From: Lucifuga dentata
Lineage: Eukaryota > Chordata > Actinopteri > Ophidiiformes > Bythitidae
Reading direction: 5' to 3'
Length of the DNA: 64,000 bases
NCBI GenBank assembly: GCA_014773175.1
Contig: VXCM01001274.1
Location: 1-64,000 of the forward strand
The notes under the pieces: generated by a model
The model's database searches: none
What the model saw: the letters and a program-made list of their open reading frames with translations, nothing else
What the model was told of the DNA's origin: nothing
Position numbers and translations under genes: made by a program
Shown here: positions 25,133-38,587 of the stretch, piece by piece
Numbering within the stretch: the stretch's first letter is position 1
Layout: each line of letters opens with the position of its first letter

Positions 25133-26822
25133 GTGCTGGGTTGTTTATTTCGCCAGACAGGACAGTAGAGATAATTTTTGCAGTGAATAACATGTTGACT
25201 GTGTGTGTGTGTGTGTGTGTGTGGAGTGGTGCTGTGTATGTGGGCGTGTGATAGCTCAGACTCGAACACATTTCAAAACTTACTAGCAAATAATGGAGTC
25301 ATTTCAGTCATTTTCCTCTTGTTTTTGTATGTAATGAGGAGGGCTCAGCTTGGGATTTGTGCAAATTTTAAAAAAATGTTTTCAACTTGTGTCTTACTGT
25401 GTCTGTTCACACCAATTCACATCTTTACATTGACTTTCCTATCACATGACAGTTGTATATTGGCTGAATTTAATTTTGGTAATCCACAAATATAAGTCTA
25501 TTCTACTGTTGTTACTCCAGATAATACATGAATAAGAAAAATTCCACCTTAAAATGTCATTCTTATGAACCGAGACCTGACTGAGACCCGAGTCAAGCTG
25601 GGTCCAAATTATATTCAGTCTAATCGGATTCAGGTCGGGCCCAGGCTATTGTCACATGTTTCAGGTCTGTGTGTCATATATCTTAAGCCCAAGTGGATCT
25701 AAGCCCCTATCTGCTCTGATCTCGTCAATTAATTAGTGTTTGACTCTTATTTTCGAAATATGTTTCTAACTTCACATTGATTCTTAGGACATTTATTGCT
25801 CTTTTTGTCCACTGCTGCTCATTAATTAATGGCAAATCAAGCTGTGTCAGTTTCAGTATTCTTAAGGTCAACCGCATTTTGGATCAGGTCTGATTATCCT
25901 TGGGTCTTTTTTGGGTACGACTGTCCTTGAGTCCCTTGGAGGGTTGGGTTTCTTTTTGAAAATTATTTAGCAGTTTTTATTTGGGTTTTCCATTGGTTTG
26001 TTTTGGATCTGAAGACGTCTACCCTAATTCAGAGACTGATAATCTAGGATGATGTGGCATTAGATTATTTCCAGGAGCAGAAATGCATCTAAACCATCAT
26101 GGGTGCTTTAAACATCAAAATTGTGATGCCAGTCCCTCAAAATCAAAGAAGGGGCTTGATTATAAAACTACATTTTTCATTGATATCCAGCAGTAGAAGA
26201 GGAAGAGATACAAATCGATTCACTGACAAAAGCTTAAATAGATGCAAAAGCGGTGCAGCCACATTTGTTGCGATTTCACTCAGGGGCATGACTCAAGTTT
26301 TCTCAGATGAAAAAAAAAAAATGAGAAAGGCTTGCTGTGCTGCTGTTATATGCCACTGCTCCTGTTCCCTTTGCTCTCTCCACCTACACATAGAACCAAC
26401 AGCAAAAATGCAAATTAATCCTGAAATACACTCAGTATCGCAGAATAATCATACATAACAGCGAAACAAAGGCTAGATTTGTTTATTAAATATGGAGATG
26501 TAAAGGAAGAAGGCAGGGTGTATCTGTGAACTGTGTCATCGCTTGCCAAACTTCAACACAAAAATCAACACATTCGTCATGCTATCCTTCCAGTTTTTGT
26601 GTAGGCAGCCATCCTGGCCCTCCGCTTTACTGAGATTAGAGTGACAAAGCTTTCCTCTGGCATTTCACTTTGACGTTCAGCACCAAACAAGCCTCCCAGT
26701 GGAAGAACATGCTGCTTTTTTTTTTTGCTATGAGAGTGTGTGTGCCCTTCTGTTCCGCTCCTGTACTGAATACAAACCATCTCACAGCGAGGGGAACTCA
26801 TGATTTTAATATGGGGAGCCAG

Positions 26823-26866
<44 letters not shown>

Positions 26867-27640
26867 AGGATGTTGCCATGACAGAATTCTCTTCCATTTA
26901 TCCATCATTCCCATCCCTTTCCATAATTGAAAGAGAAAACAGAATGTGTGTGTGAGAGAGAAACTAAGAGACAGAAAGTGCTTATTTGAGATCAAAATAA
27001 TGAAATGGAGTGTCTGTTTAAGGGTGTGTGAGAGTGTGTGTTGTGTGAGATGTAATGGAGGGAAGTCATTACCGCGAAAGCCACTGGAGCGATAGAGGTC
27101 AAGTAAACTAAGTGTAGCTGATTGGGAAACTCTGGGTCTTTCCTCCTTCATCGCAAATACATATGCATGAGGCAAAGGGATGCACACACTCACACACACA
27201 CACACACACACACACAAGCTACAGTGGAAAAGAAATGAGGCACTGGCTGATGGGCTGATGGGCGGAGCTATTACCGGAGCGACTGGATGAGATGGGAAGT
27301 GAGGTTCAAGTCCACAGCTTTGATTGCGTGTTTTGTCTTATATTATTATGATGATCGATTAGCTCCATTAAAAACGCAGCACAGCATATGGTTTTCTCTA
27401 AAGACTTTCTGTAATGTTTGTATCTTCTAATATTCAAAGGGAGGGGCAGTGTTTCCCAAACATAGGCTTTACTTAGGCAGCCTTCCCAGGTAAATGAAGA
27501 CCGCCCAGGTTTTGCAGGACGACTCATGCCTTAAAAAAATACAACTGCGACACTGTTGTTACACACAGACACGAGAACACACAACGAGAAGATGAACCAC
27601 GACATGTATATTTCATTTCAATGCACATTAATCAACATCT
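25133..27640. other. non-coding stretch, no gene seen
   Basis: Holds (GT)n at 25200-25222, a degenerate tract of CGGGTC/GAGTC-like words (25565-26020) that is probably an old repeat, (GA)n at 26824-26866 and (CA)n at 27190-27217. No exon was found. Confidence 0.5.
26824..26866. repeat. (GA)n microsatellite
   Basis: About 21 uninterrupted GA units. Confidence 0.95.
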
Positions 27641-27735
27641 AACTATAAAGACAGAAATCTCTGTCTGTGGCACCAATATCTCTAGAACACATCACTATAT
27701 GAAGTTGAAATTCAGCAGGTTCAAACATCCAAGTC
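27641..27735 (+). repeat. interspersed repeat A, truncated copy
   Basis: Starts AACTATAAAGACAGAAATCT, then CTGTCTGTGGCACC, TATCTCTAGAAC and GAAGTTGAAATTCAGCAGG. The same words recur in order at 40904, 51942 and, inverted, at 35145. Only the first 95 bases are present here. Confidence 0.7.
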
Positions 27736-29409
27736 TTTGTTTTCACAGATCACAAGTACGCCTTGTCTGAAGTAATAGCCATTTCAAGACATTTTAAAAC
27801 GTTAAATGTTTCTTTTCACCAAAAAAATAACTTATTAACAGAAATAAGACAAAGCAACAAAAATCTAGAATACACGCCGATAAAGCTTTCAGCAAACTGC
27901 TCACTTTAAACTAAACAAACACATTTACTGATGTCGTCAAACCGCTGACCAAAACATCGCTAAAATATGGAATAAATCTGTGATCTTACCGTTGTTTCAA
28001 AGTAAAAGTATCCTAAAAATATCCCATGATTAGGTTTTGTCACCGTTAATCCATTTTACAGCAAAATCCCGGTAGACTGGCATCTATCTCCTTCTTTATG
28101 AATGCACCGTAAATGCTCAAATAGTGGCACGTCCTTATTTTTTTTCTTTTTCTTTTTTTTTTAACCTCAACTGCAGAGAGAACCAGCTTTTATTCCACCT
28201 AGGTCATTATTTCTAATTTTAAAATATATGTAACCTCCATGCTTCTCACCAAAGTTTCCCACTGCTGTTACAATTAGTTTCTTTAGTTTTTCTTTAAAAC
28301 CCTGAGGTTGAATAAAATGCTTGTGGTTGCCTAGCAACCAGGAGTATATAGCCTGTAGCGGCCATTTTCAACTAGATCTGAGTGTTTTTGGAATAGAATA
28401 GGGCTTGGATACATGGAGTACCTGCCCATCGCCACAAGTACATTTTCAAACTGTGGAAAATACTGAGGGGTGCTATTATTTTAGACATTATGGCTTAAGG
28501 AAGCATAATTCACTATTGTTAAGTGTAACAAACAAATATGACTATATCTTTAGAATTTTTAGTACATTCTTAATAAATAAAGTGTTGTATAATTAAATAA
28601 AACAACAACAATCAACTGTCAGGGTGGATTTATGCTGCTAAATCTATTTATAACTGCGACTCTAAAACCACATTAGTTTCAACAAACCCATTAACAATAG
28701 TATAATGAGATATAACAAGCCAAAGCTACACCAGGCAAGCTCCAGACAACAAATCCTGTAATGCTGTTTCAGCCTCACATATTCCGATATTTCACATCTG
28801 CAGCAAACGAAAAGATGGATAAAGTGTCAGGCTTGTCTGTCTACATTTAACAAAATTTTCTCTGGCTATCTTTTTTGTCTGGCTGTAATTACAGAAGCAG
28901 CAGCAGGAGTTCCCTTGGTGGACTGACTCTCGTGAGAGCGCTCAGTCACATTTCCTCATTAAATTACCCTCATGTGTGATTAGATTTGGCAATACAGCGG
29001 TGTGGGGCTCCACACACCACCGCTGTCAGGATCAATCAGTGTGATGCCTGGCCTTCTCAGCGAGCATGTTTGTGTTTTCCCCAGCACAAAGTGTGTGTGT
29101 GTGTGTGTGTATGTGTGTGTGTGTGTGAGACAAAACGAAGTATTTTCTGTTGTGAGTTGTCTAAAACTGTCTGAAATTCAACTTTATGTGCAGCCGTGCC
29201 TACAGAACCAAAGATAAAAAAGGAAAAGGAGACAGGTAGAGCAGAACAGTTCAAATAGTGGATGTGAAGCTGTGGAGGGAAAGACAGGAGAAATGAGGAA
29301 CAGCCATGACACGCAATGAAGTGAGAAGCCGAGTGGTGAAGTGACAGATCAGACCAAGTCCTGGACCAACCCGCTGAAAGACTAAAGAAGCCTCTATGCT
29401 TCCCATGAC
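27736..29409. other. non-coding stretch, no gene seen
   Basis: AT-rich unique sequence with a (GT)n run at 29092-29127. Nothing else is recognised. Confidence 0.6.
29092..29127. repeat. (GT)n microsatellite
   Basis: About 17 GT units with one GTAT interruption. Confidence 0.9.
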
Positions 29410-29720
29410 CAGGGTCGGATTGGCCATCGGGAAAGGCGGGACTTTTCCTGATAGACCACAGCCATTGGTGGACCGGCCGGTGGCCTTTCCACTACATAAT
29501 ATAATATTAATTAAAATTAACTTAAGCTAAGCGAACATAAGTTTTTTCTTTCATAATTTTCTTGGTGCTTTACAAAAAATGGATTCCAAAAAGAGAAAGG
29601 AGAAACAGTGGACAATTATGGACTTACTTGTCCCCGGCATCATTGGCATTGTCATCTGGCCATCCTATACCCCCCACCCCTCCCACAACACCCACCCCTG
29701 CCCACTAGACACCTTAAACT
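29410..29720 (+). mobile_element. 5' end of a second ZMYM-type hAT remnant
   Basis: Starts CAGGGTCGGATTGGCCATCG, a head I associate with fish ZMYM-like hAT elements, with GGACCGGCCGGTGGCC further in. An ATG at 29580 opens a frame beginning MDSKKRKEKQ, the basic start usual for these transposases, but it decays within about 40 codons. The right end was not identified. Part is artefactually doubled around the N at 29749. Confidence 0.45.
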
Positions 29721-29814
29721 TCCAGTAAAAATTAGGATCCCAATGCGANCACAACACCCACCCCTGCCCACTAGACACCTTAAACTTCCAGTAAAAATTA
29801 GGATCCCAATGCGA

Positions 29815-31319
29815 CCCTGCCCACGACGCAAGACAAAACAACAAAAGAACAGGCAGAATACATCCTAGAACGCAGTCACAGAATAGTCCTTCAGAACTGG
29901 ACTTCCTTTTATGCCACTCCATACCAAAAACCATCAAGAGTCGTGTGTTACTGGAGGTGGCGGTGGCTATAATGGCTTTAACAGTGGCTATAGTGGCTTT
30001 AGCGGTTAAAAAGAGGGCAAAGAAGATGGAGAAGGAGATGGCACGTTCGTCCTCTAACTCAGAATAGGAAGGAAGGAGAAGTTCCTTTTTTTCTTTGACA
30101 AATGCAGAATTAAGACGAGTTGCTCCAATAACAGAGGAACTAATGAATGAACCAAAACAAAAGTTGAGCTCTGCGCACTGGCTCCTCACTGGTGAGGCCA
30201 CCAGCCATGTGATATTCAAACCAATTACAGCGAGGGGGACCTATCAGAAATAGAAAAGACAAAAAGTTTGCCATGGGAGGCTGCACAAAGAACACAAAAA
30301 AGAGCCTGAATTACTGCATGTTGAGCCCTGCAAGATGCATATATGCACTGAATGTTGTAACTGTATGATGTATAAGTGGGGGGGGGGGGGGGGGGGNGCA
30401 GGTTATTTAGATGGATGAGAAGAATGAGGTATAGGTCAAGAAAAAGGGATGTGGGTTCATTTTTGTTTACTTTTTTCAATTTCATATCATCATAAATTAG
30501 CTATACTAAATATTTTGGGGTTCCTCTGGGTGCTCCTCAGGCAGTTTGGGGTAAATTCTGGGTAATTCTAATGAGTTGGAGAATCAGTATTGCATGTAAT
30601 TTGTACTGTATTTTTGGTATTAATCACCATGACACGGCAAGATCTCAGTACAAACTAAAAATATGCGATACTAATATAATATAATAAATGTTTAATTTAG
30701 TGACTGCCTAATATATTTTCTAATGAAGTTAAAGTCTGAAATTTTATTGCAGCTTCCAAGCTTTTGTAGGCTCCTAATACTGTTATTATTCACATTTTCA
30801 AGCGCTTGTTTGCTGTAATTTGTTTTACACAGAAAATAATTTGTCAGCTTGGAGTTTGACGTTCCAGGAAAAATGTGCAGTGGCATTACAAAGCCTGAGA
30901 GCTAAGGGACCTTTATTATGTAAGCCAACAATCATTCCAGTACTTCCTGTCGTCTTATTTGTTCAGCCTATTTATGTAGTCTTTCCTCTAATCTCCCTGC
31001 TGATCTATCATCCTGTGGTTTGCTCATAAATTATTGAAATCATATAATAAGTACATTACAGGGCATTATTTTAATCGAAGTAGGAACAGGATATGGTAAA
31101 TTATAGTACCTGAGAGGTTATTCGCTGTTGTGATTATGAATCTGGATTCTGCCTGCATCATGCTCGGATCTCAGTCGGCAGGTTGTTACACTATAAAACC
31201 CGTGTTTCCTTCTTACTCCATGTACGATCATTACTTTGCATGTGGCTGTTGCTTTTTCAATTTGTGGATTTTATGTCACAAATGTGTCCCAGTCTGTCCA
31301 GTAAAAACAGGCTGGCGTA
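29815..31319. other. non-coding stretch, no gene seen
   Basis: Contains a poly-G run (30377-30396) next to the N at 30397. The long minus-strand frame over 29665-30219 runs through an artefactual duplication and resembles no protein I know. Confidence 0.55.
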
Positions 31320-31850
31320 GCTTGTCAAAACTGCTTCTAAGGTGATCGGGGTGCAACGAGTCCAGCTTCAGGAAATGTACCTTGTAAAGAAGGCACATTC
31401 AATACTGGATCCTGAGCATCCACTTTATAGAGAATTTGATCTTCTTCCTTCAGGTAGCCGCTACAGAATGCCTATTTTGAGAACCAGGTGGTTCAGAAAC
31501 TCTATTATTCCCGTAGCTATTGACAGGCTAAACTTACTATAATGATTTTATTCATGTTAGGGTATTCTATAAAATATTGTGGGGGTGGGGTAGTTTATTT
31601 TGTACAATCTTATTTTTAATTCACTTTGTATCATCTGTTTTGCTATTATCTGCCTGGATCCAGCTGAATAATGAGCTCTCTCTACTGGTCTTGACCGCAA
31701 TATTGGTTTGATTTTCTGTGATTTTATTTATAATTGTGTGTTGTCTGACCTGCTTGTTGCTGTTTCTTGTGAGTTTTTATGTCATGTGTAGTTTTTGACA
31801 CCTGCGCCAACAAAATTTCCCTTGAGAACATAAATAAACTGAATCAAACT
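31320..31850 (+). mobile_element. 3' end of a LINE with ORF C-terminal remnant
   Basis: The frame ending at 31542 reads VQLQEMYLVKKAHSILDPEH, then PLYREFDLLPSGSRYRMP, then a basic stretch and PVAIDRLNLL. The HPLxxEFxLLPSGxRYRxP pattern is a common C terminus of fish LINE proteins. After the stop there are about 300 bases of 3' UTR ending in AATTTCCCTTGAGAACATAA and ATAAACTGAATC, a tail type also usual for these LINEs. The 5' part is missing. Confidence 0.65.
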
Positions 31851-32457
31851 GAGCTGTATACATATTACATCTCGTCTCTACTGTTCTTGTGTCTCATCTT
31901 GTATGTATATTGTATATCTGTCATGTGCCTATTTGTCTTCATATATATGTCTACGTCCATGTGTTCATCCATTTTTATTTGCTTCTTTGTCTGAAAATTT
32001 TGCCTCTTCATCTGTCTGCCTATGTGTCTGCTTATGTTTCAGCCATGTTTCATAATTAGGTGGAAACAGCCAAGAGCAGCTGTGCACTACTACACCCCCC
32101 CNACACACACACACACACACACACGAACACACAACACACACACATACAACTTTCCTTCCAGCCTGTGTCTTCATCACTCCATTTTTTAAAATGTCACCGT
32201 CTCATTTCCAGAGTGTCTGATGAACCAAGGAAAGCCTATGGTACAGAGCTCCTTATTAACAAGTAAAAGATACACACACAAAAAAAAGAAAAAAAATACC
32301 AAGTATGCCTTGAAACAGTGACATGATTCTCCNATTTTGTTTTTCTGTCCATGTTTCCAAGTGTTTTACCTTTTAATCATCAAAATTATTCATCCACAAC
32401 AACTAATCCTTGAGAAATAAATATTTTGTGTGTGTTTGCTGGTTGATGAAGCACATG
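31851..32457. other. non-coding stretch, no gene seen
   Basis: AT-rich sequence with a short AC run beginning after the N at 32102 and another N at 32333. No gene was seen. Confidence 0.6.
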
Positions 32458-32835
32458 CAGTGGGGTCCAAAAGTCTGAGACCACACTGAAAATCTGTGAT
32501 GTTTTCCATGTAAATCTGGAAATAATCAGAAAGTCTGACATCACAAGAAGCTCTTTGGAACATTGTCACATCATGCTGGGATAACTTGGCTCATCAGGTT
32601 TTGCACAGACTTGTGAAGATCATGCCAGCGGGAGTGATGCTGTCATTAAAGCAAAAGGAGGGCGTACCAGATACTAAGATATTCTGAAATTCATGTACAT
32701 TTTTCAAAGATTCAGCTTTTCACTCAGATTGTTAAGATGATATTATAATTTGTAATGAAAAATATTGTATTAATTTCAAAAAGAATGCAAAATAGAAGCA
32801 TTTTCGCAGTGGTCTCAGACTTTTGGACCCCACTG
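32458..32835. mobile_element. internally deleted Tc1-like element with intact inverted repeats
   Basis: Left CAGTGGGGTCCAAAAGTC-TGAGACCAC and the inverse of the right end are nearly identical for about 35 bases. The 378-base interior aligns with the transposase 3' remnant at 16503-16795 (same AAGAAGCTCTTTGGAACATT start). It encodes nothing. TA is not preserved at either flank. Confidence 0.75.
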
Positions 32836-35144
32836 ACATATAACTGCAACATACTTGGATAAGTAATCACATATACAGTAATTCCAGGTGTAAAAGAAAA
32901 GAAGTACAAGGACAGCAATACAACCGTGCACACAAATAGTAGAAGAATGGATGAAGCTTGTCTATGCAGCAAAGAGGAAAAAGAGGTTTTAGGTGCAATA
33001 TGGAGGGAATGCGCTGTTCAAGCAAAATTGGAAAATATATAAATAGATCCGTTTATGAAGACATCACCACACCAATAGTAGAATGGAAATCGAAGAGGAG
33101 TTGGTTTCCAATGCCAATATTTTTTTTTTAAACCCTTGAGGGGGACAACAAGGTGAAGAATAATAGCAGAATGTTCTGTCTGACTTATGATGACCTAAAC
33201 AGTATCTCTTTGATTGGCCAGTGACCCATCAGCTGACATCCAATCATAATGCAGCAGAACAAGAATGCTTTTTAATGGAATGTATATACTAATTCTCTCT
33301 TTGCCATTTTATGTGTTTCGTGCCATTTCTTTCTTCTTTGTTGCTTGTCACAGTTTATACTGTTTATTATAAAGCATTATTATTGGCTGTCAGAGCTTAA
33401 AAGCACCAATGCTGCCTTAAATGATGCCAATTCAGACAAATAACAGAGAATAAAAGCTACACATCAGCTGCAAAAAAAAGAAAAAGAAAAAAAAAGTCTG
33501 TTATTTGAATCAACTAATATTAAATTTATCTCTAAAAAAAAAAAAGATGACTTCATCAGTGTTCGTAAACGTGGTCAATATATTATACTTTGAGTCAAAA
33601 GTGAAGGACCCAGCAGATCTAAAGTTGACTGTGTGGCCCTGTGTTTTCTTTAAAAAATGATTCTGATATAGTAAGGATGTCAGTATTCTTGACTTTGCAC
33701 ACGCTTCCTGAGATTCTTAAAATCTAATTGTCTCTGCGATGCTTCTAATAGACTTTTAGTCAGGGTACTTTAAGGACAAAGTAAATCCAGTAAGGTCTAA
33801 ACAGCACTTTTCATAACATCTACTAGCAGGCGGGTGATACAGTGGACCTTTGAAGACATGCATTCGCTCTTCAAAACATTGTTTTGTTTATGCACTACGG
33901 TTGTTTTCTCCAAGATGCCCTTGTACTGTAATTGGCAGAGTGTTGTCGTTGTTTCTTGTACGGCTGTGATAGCGGTGTGGGTGGGCAGTGGCAGAGAGGT
34001 GCCTCAGAGGGCTGCCGATGTTAGGAACAGGATGGAAATTATCTTTATAGCAGCTACAATTACATCTAGATCTTGTGGAGATCATTATTATTCATTGAAC
34101 ACAGCACATCACATGCAAAACACAACACAGGCTGGAGTGGCAAAAAAACTAATCATGAATTTACATGAAGAATATGGTGGACGTGGGTGTGGGTGTGGGG
34201 GGTTCACTGCATCGAGCCATGTTTTCTTCATCTCTTTATGTACATACGAGTGAGTTTAGCCACGGGGGCTTATAAGGTGTGATTGCAGTGCGATCAGTGT
34301 TTAGTTCAGCTACATACTGGTCTTTACCTTTAGGGCATACATTATGGAAATCAAAGAAAGGTGGGGGAAAAATTCAATAAGGCACTGTATTAGGCAATTC
34401 ACTGAACATTTTATATCATATTGAACATTTTAAGTGAAGATTATTTTTGCCTTTGTTCTCTTTCCCTCTTTATCTTACAGTCTCTCTTCTTGCTTTTCGT
34501 TTCACACCTTTTTGTTTTTAAGTTTCTTTATTTCTGTCTCCAGGCTTACTCATATGCCCCTTTGTATTTGAGACCATATGCACCTTTTTAATTTTCCATG
34601 CAACAACTGTATCTTTTTTCCCCGTATGTAGCTCATAAATGCAACTATTCTGTAGTCCCAGTTTACGTCTCCAGTCTAGCTCCACATCATATAACATATT
34701 CTTTATGCTCTTGATAACTATCTCATCCTGGCTGTGTTTCTATTTCAGCATTTTAATGTAAGATTCTGAGCAGATGTGTCAGGGTCTCATCTCCCCAACT
34801 CAGCCATTTACAACTTTTAATGAGGGCTGACGTCCCATTGTACCAGAGAATCTCTTATTTTAGCAAGAGTCGACTCTGTTAGCTGAAACTGTTATTTCAG
34901 CACAAATCTCTAGAGTCATTCAGAATTATATGTAGCTTCACTTCAATTTCACTGAGCCCAGCAAGTCTTTACAGCCTAAAATGGCAGCCTAACATTGCTG
35001 TTTTGACCAAGACAGTTGTGCAAGATAGTGATCCACTGTTGGATAGTGATATAAAAGGAATCCAGACCAAACTGCACCAATGTATTTTGTTAATTATACC
35101 TTTTTTTTTTTTTTTTNTTTTTTTTTTTTTTTTAAATATTTAGG
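32836..35144. other. non-coding stretch, no gene seen
   Basis: AT-rich unique sequence. The 139-codon frame at 33834-34253 has no recognisable domain and no splice support. A poly-T joint with an N lies at 35117. Confidence 0.55.
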
Positions 35145-35492
35145 TTTGTGCTAGGGCAGTGCCTGTTCAAAACTTGCCTGTTCGGAACAGACCTGACTTT
35201 ATGGTGTGTGCCGCAGCCTGCCAATTGTGTTCTGCACATCCTCATGAGCTAGCTTTTTTGCTATGTGGAGTCGGACCGTGCCATTGGACTGGAGCGTATC
35301 CTGCCGCACGGACTACTTTTTACCGGCACAACTGAATTGGAGAACTGCTCATCCAAACAACTTCACAAGGACGCGACACTGCACATCCTTGGGTCCTGAG
35401 CAATAAACCTGCCAAATATCAACTTCATACAGTGCCGGGTTCTAGAGATATTGGTGCCACAGACAGACAGAGATTCCTGCCTTTATAGTTAG
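35145..35492 (-). repeat. interspersed repeat A, near full-length, inverted
   Basis: Inverse order of the repeat A words: CTGTTCGGAACAG at the left, GGGTCCTGAGCAATAAACCT in the middle and GCCTTTATAGTTAGAT at the right. About 340 bases aligns with the copies at 40904 and 51942. Confidence 0.75.
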
Positions 35493-35700
35493 ATATTACT
35501 TTTGAAGAAATTTTAAAAAAGATATTGAAAAATTCCTTATCTGGTAATAAGAAATAATTTAAAAGATTCCTGGATTTGCCTCTGGATCTGGGTCGAGACT
35601 AGCATTTTATGGATTCTTTCCTGGACCTGAACCAAATTTTCTCAAAATTGCTTCGGAACTTTGTGTAATCCCACTAAAATGAACGCAACCAACCTACACA
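35493..35700. repeat. fragment of interspersed repeat B
   Basis: Contains GGATCTGGGTCGAGACTAGC and CTTCGGAACTTTGTGTAATC. These resemble the widespread fish repeat with words such as 'aaatcggt' and 'gtgtaatcc'. Related fragments occur near 37330-37500, 48500-48600, 56740-57000 and 58350-58440. Confidence 0.35.
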
Positions 35701-35838
35701 GGTGAGAACATAAACTACTTTTAAGTAACATAAATAATAAATCCATAATCAGCATGTCTGTCTGTCATGTCAAGAGGCATATGACCACATTTTTCATAAA
35801 TCCCGTTGCTTCCTCTAGAGTCATTTAACATCTTAGAT

Positions 35839-35994
35839 CTGTGGTTCTCAATCTGAGTACTGCAGCACTACAGGGATTGATACCTCCAAAATCTTGATTG
35901 GCTAGACCCACTTGATTTAACTACTCAGGTGTAGGTGGAGCAATGACAGATGGAAGAGATGTTCTGCCTCAAGGACCAGGATTGAGAACCACTG
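35839..35994. mobile_element. hAT MITE with perfect 8-bp target duplication
   Basis: The 156-base element starts CTGTGGTTCTCAATC and ends GATTGAGAACCACTG (one mismatch in 15). It is bounded on both sides by TCTTAGAT (35831-35838 and 35995-36002). An exact 8-bp TSD is diagnostic of hAT superfamily insertion. No coding content. Confidence 0.85.
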
Positions 35995-36002
35995 TCTTAG
36001 AT

Positions 36003-38587
36003 GACTTTCAATCATTCAGAACCTCTCATTGCAATAAACTGAGCACAATTTTCTCAGTTTGCATAGGAAGTACAACATCCTTCATGTTTGTCTTGAAGCA
36101 ATCTGTCTTTGTGCCAGAGAGAAATGTAGCACAACCTCAGTTCATCTAGTCAACCCTCCTTGTTTCTTTTTCCTTGTCTTCCTCTCTGTTGCTTCCTGTT
36201 ATTCCTTCACCTGCACTATCAGCTCTTCTCCTTTCTCCTCCTCTCAGGTCAACCTGCTGCAGTTCTGCTGAGCTGAGCAGGAATCAGCCGTATCACTTCG
36301 CCTGAGAAATACTTGAGAGCTCTGTCTGCTTAGTCTAGCATCCTAACACCTTATCGGGATAAGAACGTTTCTCTGCTGTGTGTGTCTGTGTTCTGGTTCT
36401 CATCTATTTCTCTCCATTTTTCCCATCATTGGTTAATGAATGTATTTTTTCCTGATGAGATAGTAATTAATGCACTGAATTTATCTGAACATCCAACTGA
36501 TGTCTCTTATTAAAGATTACAACTTCACGCTTGTACCCTCATTTAGCTCAACTTAATTTTTGTGTGATGAGTTAGAAGCAATAAGAATCCACTTTATTTC
36601 AGTTATAGAAGTGTGTAGCTGGAACAGAGATTTCTTTTATTGAAAAGAATGGAGACGCATCATTTTCTTTTCATATCATATTTTATAATGCTACTGACTT
36701 GTGTTGGCTACACAGATAAAAATAAAATTTCTGATTCGCGATAGTTGGATACAAACCTCTTTAAACCTGAAATGTTATTGGAGTTTAACTTGATTTCCTT
36801 AAGAAGAAAAGGTCCCAGCTGGGTTTTATTTTGCAATATTCAGCAAAGCAGCTGCAAATATAAATGACTGCTGAATTCATGTAAAGGTATTATACTAAGC
36901 TAATATTCAATACCCCTTAAGTAGAGCACATAACGGGATGAAATGGTGAACTGAAGGCTATTACCTCCTCGTAGTCATGCCGCTGTGGAAAGCAAAGCCT
37001 GGCATAATCAGAATGACAGACAGACAACAGGCAGATTGGCTGAAGTAGGAAAGAGAAAATCAGCCATAGATGAGTGTTTAGTTAATGACCCTTCAGCTCT
37101 TTTTATCTGCATTCTGCCTGCATTGTGATTGGCTCAGGGGTCGTTACATTGTTTAAGCCCGTATTAACATATCTTTTTGCATGGGGTGACACTGTTCATG
37201 TTCCAGGTTCAGGTATCCTTTCCACATCATCACAACTCCCAATTCAAAATAACTTTATTAATGTGAGCAAGTGGGAAGACAAGTTTTGGCTAGCCAGACC
37301 ACATTTGTTTAGAATATGGAAAACTGCCCTATGTATGTCATGACATGAAGAAATCGGTTAAAAAAAAAATTCTGGATCTGACCTTTGATCCAGTTCCACA
37401 ACAGAATTTAATGAATTCTTCTTTCGGCTGTGCCCCACCTTCCCACTTGGAGATTCCTGCTAACAATCAAACCAAGAAAAATAACCTCCTTGCAAAGCTA
37501 AAAATGTAAAGATATTGAACCGTATTATCTATATATCTCTGTGTTATCTTTGGATGAATTTGCTGTTGTTCTTTTTACTGGCCGATCTCAGCAAATCAAA
37601 CACTAATGTGAGCTTTAGTTAGAATCCAGCATGGTGTTTGGATGTTTGACTTCCTCTAGCACTGCCACTATTTCCAACATCATTACTGGTCATTAAAAGC
37701 TCGTCAAGAGAGGATTTGAGCATGGAAGTAAAAGGAAACATACAAGCATGGCAGATGAGTTTGTTTTTAATGAGGTTTGTCATAAAGTATCACTAATGAG
37801 TGATGGAGATGGCAACAGGGGCTTGTGGGAGGGATTCAAAGATTAATTGATTTTTCACACAAATTGCCATGTGCTATTGATTACCTTTAGGGTACTTTTA
37901 ATTTAATGGCCCCAGGAGATATCCCTGCTCCTGAAACTGCCTTAGTTTATATGAGCATCAGCAGTGTTCAAATCTGTGAACATATCTCCAGATCTGCATT
38001 CTGTTAGGTAAAGATGTAACACCTTTAATTCTGTTAACTTTCTTTCAACTGCTTCTTATCTCACATACATGCACAGACACACACCATCTTCAATGAAGGA
38101 AATGCTAAGACTCAACATGCTCAAGACCTGCGAAACAAAGACTGGAGCACATTCACCTACCGCTGAAATATGTGAACTCGGAGCAGAAGGACTTCACGCT
38201 TTGAGAGGAAAGTTTGTTGCAATAAATCTTCACTACTAAAGTGAACTCCAGCTGACTCATAATTTGTTTTGAGGCCATCCTGTCTCAGCAACTGTATCTA
38301 TACATATAGCATGCTGTATGTGTGTATGTGTGTATTCTGTATAACTGGTGCAAAATACACTGTGGAAAATCTGCCTCTTAAAATAAGTTTAAACTGCATA
38401 CGTGCTCAGCTTATTAGAAAACCATGCTATTATTTATTAAAGAGCTCTGTCTCCTCGCTGACCCCGTAAAATCCATCTGCACCATTTAAATCTCACTTTC
38501 TGCTCTTTAGCTTTTGACTTTTGACAAGATTTGAACTCTCAAAACTGAAACTTTTGATGATATCTGGCCAATATATAAAACATTTTC
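36003..38587. other. non-coding stretch, no gene seen
   Basis: AT-rich unique sequence. 37330-37500 carries a repeat B fragment (AAATCGGTT, then TTGGAGATTCCTGCTAACAA). 37740-37930 is repeat-free and may be regulatory. No exon was found. Confidence 0.5.

Noticed and set aside
29665..30219. 184-codon minus-strand frame
   Set aside because: Runs antisense to a hAT remnant and through a duplication around the N at 29749; no recognisable protein.
33834..34253. 139-codon plus-strand frame
   Set aside because: No domain, no repeat-element similarity that I recognise, no splice signals in agreement, and it occurs in AT-rich desert where chance frames of this length are possible.
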